A stretch of DNA of 21,222 bases, taken from positions 1-21,222 of the forward strand of contig JAOXYB010104270.1 in assembly GCA_028565635.1 (NCBI GenBank), in the 5' to 3' direction. The notes under the pieces were generated by a model. The model ran no database searches and had not been told where the DNA came from. It saw nothing but the letters and a program-made list of their open reading frames with translations. Shown piece after piece: positions 17,690 through 21,222 of this stretch. Both the position numbers and the translations under genes were made by a program. The number at the start of each line of letters is the position of its first letter. Position 1 is the stretch's first letter. The DNA is from Phoronis ovalis (Eukaryota; Phoronida; Phoronidae).

Positions 17690-18660
17690 AAAAAAACAAC
17701 TGTCACTGTCAGATACATGATGAAATGTTAGAGATTATTAGAACAATGGTTAGAACAAAACTTAAATGCAAGCAATACTTCTGAAACTGTATGTACACTG
17801 AGGAAATTCGTGATTTTGTCACACAGATATTTCGTTTTAAGCTGTATGTGTATTTTAGGAAAACTGCAATGTTTTAAGCCAATCAGACTCTCTTTTTTGA
17901 GTGTTTCAATTGCTAAAACTTTTTAATGTTTTGTCCTTTTCATTATAGCATCTTAATCGTGGATAAATTGTGGGATATCATAAAAATTGTAATTTAATTT
18001 GTATGTTATCTTTTTTGATATGATGAATAAAGAAACTCAATCAATCAAAAGGTGAAATAGTTTGTAGTAAACTAAAACTAAATGTTTAAAGTTTTAAAAA
18101 ACACATAATATCCACTTCCTCGGCCGTATTCCCTCAGTGTATACCCTCCACGGGTGGTAAGTGTCCTACCTGAATTACGGCATATTATCATTTGAATCTA
18201 GAAACTTGCATCATCAGTGACTCCTCCTCATACTGACATTGAACGGGAACTGTGTTTAAAAAATATGGTGCCTTAATGGTACAGCTTTCCAGCAATGGAA
18301 AAACCCAGTCGCATGCAGCTCTTTTCAATCTATTTGCAAGCCTAGGCTTGTATTAAGATTTAATTCAATTCACACCGGAGCCGAACAGGTCCGGGCGAAC
18401 TACTACGCTTCTTTATTTAAAAAGTTATTCACGGTTGCAGACCACTAAGAATTGATACACCGATAGGAAACATTGTGATAACTTTGAGACATTTTCTCTT
18501 TGTGAGTGGTTACATAAGTAGTAGGGCTCACTATTTTATACTCACATTTGACATACAATATCTTCTGTCTATGGTAGGAAAGATAATATATTATATATTT
18601 TCTCGTAGTAAAATCGTCGTGATTCCCCACTCAATTTGTAACGAATACGGCGCTTAGCCG
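17690..18660. other. Upstream intron/intergenic DNA with a retroposon-like tail
   Basis: No coding sequence. The tail at about 17990-18060 (GATATGATGAATAAAGAAACTC followed by AATCAATCAA) looks like the 3' end of a LINE or SINE with a short-repeat tail. A minus-strand donor-like CAG/GTAGGA near 18170 could end the CaaX gene's 5' UTR exon; unproven. Confidence 0.35.
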
Positions 18661-18673
18661 GACTTATCAGATA

Positions 18674-18693
18674 TCACCTTTGACCCATGACCA
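18674..18693. promoter_or_regulatory. Three nuclear-receptor half-sites spaced by one base (DR1-like)
   Basis: On the minus strand the sites read TGGTCA-T-GGGTCA-A-AGGTGA, two overlapping DR1 arrangements of the RGGTCA type. A further GGGTCA lies on the + strand at 18723-18728. DR1 elements are bound by HNF4/RXR-type receptors. Function here is inferred from position between two divergent genes. Confidence 0.4.
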
Positions 18694-18729
18694 AATATGG
18701 TAAATGACATCAAACGTGATTTGGGTCAA

Positions 18730-18760
18730 CCAATCGAGTTAGAAAGCGCCGTAATTCAAA
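18730..18760 (+). promoter_or_regulatory. CCAAT box plus CDE/CHR-like cell-cycle element
   Basis: CCAAT at 18730-18734 is followed by GCGCC (18746-18750), a four-base spacer (GTAA) and TTCAAA (18755-18760), the reverse complement of the canonical CHR TTTGAA. In vertebrate mitotic genes a CDE (GCG-type), four bases and a CHR bind the DREAM/MuvB complex, usually with an NF-Y CCAAT box nearby. It lies some 270 bp before the Ki-67-like first-exon donor. The CHR orientation is opposite to the usual one for this gene, so it may serve either direction. Confidence 0.4.
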
Positions 18761-18989
18761 ATGTCCAACGATGTAAACATGTTTAGTGATGTATTCTTAC
18801 GCGTAAAATTGAATTAATTTAAAGCTGCATATCTCAAAAAACGACATTTTTTATAATATCTGGTGATATTTTTGTATTGTACCTGCATGTAGAATATTTG
18901 CGTGGAGAAACATTTATCATATTCTAGTGAAATACGGCAAATAATTTTGGTTCTATTTATTGGTCGGATGATTACCAACCCTCTGGTGT

Positions 18990-19031
18990 CATATTCAGGC
19001 ACCGCGCGCGGAAAGTAAAGAAGGAATCGCG
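18990..19031 (+). other. Likely non-coding first exon of the Ki-67-like gene (3' end)
   Basis: GGAATCGCG is followed by a textbook donor GTAAGT at 19032, just after a CpG-dense stretch (CACCGCGCGCGGAAAG, 19000-19015). No ATG-led frame runs through it. The transcription start is not determined; the left boundary is a placeholder. The next acceptor in the same direction is at 19651-19652. Confidence 0.5.
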
Positions 19032-19652
19032 GTAAGTGATTTTTTGTCTACCATTATATGATTTTGATTTGTAGTTTGTTAATAAATTTAATCTATTCTG
19101 TGCAGCAAGAGTGTTCTAAGTTCGGTTACAACTAAACAAAAGTAATATTCGCTATATGGAACTCGAAACTGGCTAAATCTGCAAAATAAAAAGTGGGGTC
19201 TGTTTGTTGCCATTTTTTGCCGGTTGCATATCCTCACTACGCAATAATTTGGTTGTCTTTTAAAGATTATTTCTTCAAAAGAGTTAACTGCAACGCTTTT
19301 TAAATGTTCGTTGGTCAGTGTATGTCACAATGTTAAATTTATGTACTTTAAAACATTGAAATAAACCTAACAGTTAGTTGTTTTAAATTCCCGATTATTT
19401 GACCTATTTCCATTGTGTACAGTTACCTAGTAGTACTAGTGACAGAGCCCTGTAGGGATGGCACACCGTTGATTCTACACTATGAACAGGGTATATTTTG
19501 TTCTCATAAGACCAGCTCGTAAACGAGCATATTTGTTTTTAACTACAGATAAAAATTTAAAATATAAAGAAATGAAATATGGCGCACCGAGAAAACTGAA
19601 TTTGCATTGCAATTGTAGTTATGCTGTTTATAGCTTCATTGTTTCCTTTCAG
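19032..19652 (+). other. Intron 1 of the Ki-67-like gene
   Basis: GTAAGT at 19032 to TTTCCTTTCAG at 19652. No other feature recognised; an open frame beginning at 19482 merely leads into the real exon. Confidence 0.5.
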
Positions 19653-19664
19653 CCTGAAATCACA

Positions 19665-19753
19665 ATGCTGTATGGAAAAATTGTAGTAATAAAGCGCAAT
19701 GGCGCTGATGGGCCACATTTCCCCCTCACGCAAACAGCATGTACTATTGGAAG
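19665..19753 (+). CDS. MKI67-like: Ki-67-like protein, coding exon 1 (start of FHA domain)
   Basis: ATG lies 12 bases after the acceptor TTTCCTTTCAG. The exon encodes MLYGKIVVIKRNGADGPHFP then LTQTACTIG and two bases of Arg30, ending at donor GTAAAT. The pattern xxVxIKRxGxDGPHFPLxxxxCxxGR is that of the Ki-67 N-terminal FHA domain. In Ki-67 the FHA binds phosphothreonine partners (such as NIFK and KIF15) at mitotic chromosomes and nucleoli. The earlier in-frame Met at 19482 is rejected because it would read through the intron's acceptor. Confidence 0.9.
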
Positions 19754-20192
19754 GTAAATATTGTGTTGTTATTATGTAACACAGGGACATTTTACAAAGG
19801 GGAGGTCATAAATATTTGAAATTTTGTTTGTTCCATCAGAATTAAGTTTCTTTCCAATAGAATTTACAGAAAATTATTTATTTACTGTGTTCCAAAATCA
19901 GCTTCTACAAAGATCCTTGAAGTACCGATATCTAACCCAGCACTTCATTACATAATTCATGGTCACCAGACGTGGCGAAGTACACAGCATATCAATTCAT
20001 ACATAGTGCTATTCAGTGTGAAAAGAAGCTGTCAAGTTTGGCATTCTGACTGCGTCTGTAGAGAGCTAGTGTTGTGACACAATATATAGTATGCGCTTTG
20101 CAATTAGAACATGTGACATAGTGTACTTTGGTGATAGGATAATTTGCTAACAAGTATATAAGTGCAGTATAAAGAAATTGATTTTTTTGTAG

Positions 20193-20274
20193 GAGCAATG
20201 AATGTGATATTCGAATTCAGCTACCGAATGTTTCAAAAGAACATTGCAGAATTGACGTTAATTCCGAAGGCGAG
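20193..20274 (+). CDS. MKI67-like: Ki-67-like protein, coding exon 2 (FHA core)
   Basis: Acceptor GATTTTTTTGTAG and donor GTATGT bound 82 nt. The first G completes Arg30 of the GR motif. It reads SNECDIRIQLPNVSKEHCRI, then DVNSEGE (residues 31-57). ECDIRIQLPxVSKxHC is almost identical to the vertebrate Ki-67 FHA core. Arg30, Ser44 and His47 are the FHA phosphopeptide-pocket positions and are all kept, so the domain should still bind phosphothreonine. Confidence 0.92.
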
Positions 20275-20686
20275 GTATGTACTTATGTAGTTGGAAAACA
20301 AACAGAGTTGAATCATGATTATACTATCAAGACACCAGTCAGTGTGTCAATTTCCTGAAAAAATGTAATTTGCCCCACAAAGCTGGCTTTATATGCAAAC
20401 GGTATTCAGATGTATGTCAAAAGTAACTGGTCAGTACTTTATTTCAAATACTGCCTACTTGGTTCTTGAATTCATAGACATAACAAACATTGTCAAAAGC
20501 CATTGTACAATTAATATTTATAATTAATTACTTGTTGAACAACAGTGGCCATGGAAAATGTTGGCACCAGGAAACAGAACTTTTCAAGATATTAGATATC
20601 AGGATATTGTATGGAAGCTTGCATTATAGGACTCTTTTGGCTTGTGTGCTCTGTTTACTAATTGTCAAATATTTGTCTTTTTGTAG

Positions 20687-20971
20687 ATATTTTTAACCAA
20701 CTTGAGTGGTGTAAATCCAACTCTGTTGAACAAGGTACCTCTGAGTCAGACTATGTCCGTACACCACATGGATATCATAACCATAATAGATCGTTCATTT
20801 CGATTCGAATTCCCACCAGGATCATCTCTGCGTCTGCAAAGGAAGAGTCCCACAAAAAGTCCTGTAAAACGTCCTATTTCTCCACCCAAGACTCCGAAAA
20901 TACAGACTCCCAAGGCCCGATCTCCAAGTCCTGCAAAGAAGGCTACTCCATTTAAGGTTTTAACTCCTAAG
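20687..20971 (+). CDS. MKI67-like: Ki-67-like protein, coding exon 3 (end of FHA, start of basic tail)
   Basis: Acceptor GTCTTTTTGTAG; phase 0 from the previous exon. It reads IFLTNLSGVNPTLLNKVPLS (residues 58-77), with HMDIITIIDRSFRFEFPPGS closing the FHA at about residue 100. DxITIIDRSFR is a Ki-67 signature. Residues 106-152 form a Lys/Pro/Ser tail with SPTK, SPVK, SPPKTPK, TPK and SPSPAKK, candidate CDK sites. The exon ends at AAG before GTAGTG (20972), a weaker donor. The PP1-binding motif, repeats and C-terminal chromatin-binding region of Ki-67 would lie beyond the window. Only 152 residues are visible. Confidence 0.88.
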
Positions 20972-21222
20972 GTAGTGTTCATATATGAGTGTTGTCATTG
21001 TTTACAGTGTTGAAATGAATGTAAACTGTTGGTTTATTTGTTAACCAGCAAGTTGGTCTGTTGTTTGCACAGCTAGTTTTATATAGTTTAGTTGTTTCAG
21101 ATGTGAGAGGAGAATAGTGGAATATGATTTGTACAACTTTGCAAACAAAGACACTGTTCCTGGCACAGAAATTTTAAAGAAATTAGTCTTGGAAATCGAT
21201 ATATATCACAATTGATATGAAT
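20972..21222 (+). other. Start of the next intron of the Ki-67-like gene
   Basis: No further exon could be fixed. The acceptor-like GTTTCAG near 21095-21101 leads to an immediate stop in the needed phase. Confidence 0.4.

Noticed and set aside
19000-19015. GCGCGGAAA as an E2F site
   Set aside because: It is close to TTTSSCGC but does not match it exactly. The CDE/CHR-like element is the better-supported signal.
1-21222. tRNA, rRNA, CRISPR arrays or bacterial features
   Set aside because: None seen on reading both strands.

Overview
This is a window from a metazoan nuclear genome, probably a marine invertebrate. A lophotrochozoan or invertebrate deuterostome is the best guess, from gene and repeat content only. 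It is AT-rich, its genes are split by GT-AG introns, and degenerate transposon pieces sit between host genes. No bacterial features (operons, Shine-Dalgarno sites, CRISPR) were seen.

Right half (about 14.6-21.2 kb): two genes transcribed away from each other. On the + strand, from about 19.0 kb and running off the window, is the 5' part of a Ki-67-like gene. A non-coding first exon is followed by three coding exons that build an N-terminal FHA domain very close to that of Ki-67 and then start a basic SP/TP-K-rich tail. On the - strand, from 17,686 to 14,600, three phase-compatible exons encode a 432-residue, very basic protein packed with TPAKK/SPxK-type motifs. It ends in Cys-Ile-Ile-Leu, a CaaX prenylation motif. 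Both products look like mitotic or chromatin-surface proteins. The roughly 1.1 kb between the distal exons holds a CCAAT box, a CDE/CHR-like cell-cycle element and a run of nuclear-receptor half-sites.

Middle (10.8-14.6 kb): no gene recognised. It holds a 472-bp element with long inverted arms (MITE-like), a (GTAT)n/(GT)n microsatellite beside it, and the likely 3' UTR of the CaaX gene.

Left half (1-10.8 kb): a graveyard of - strand mobile and accessory genes. From the left edge: a broken family-B DNA polymerase gene with zinc fingers, a conserved N-terminal module, an endonuclease VII-like treble clef and the beginning of the exonuclease domain. It is of the Maverick/adintovirus-type or related class, and a second diverged copy of its zinc-finger module lies upstream. 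Next come two related segments, A (3733-7133) and B (8471-10037). They share a ~300-bp tandem unit, a 346-bp block and a 291-bp block, but A carries a private 2265-bp module with P2X7-C-like sequence and B carries a private 447-bp insert with a zinc-finger-like ORF. Between A and B lies the C-terminal half of a Mutator-like transposase with one frameshift. B runs on into a chromodomain split over two exons. The simplest view is a chromodomain-containing accessory gene, partly duplicated and cut up by insertions or deletions, next to MULE remnants.

Limits: all family calls come from motif recognition by eye. Exons were chosen by splice-site and phase agreement, without transcripts or searches.
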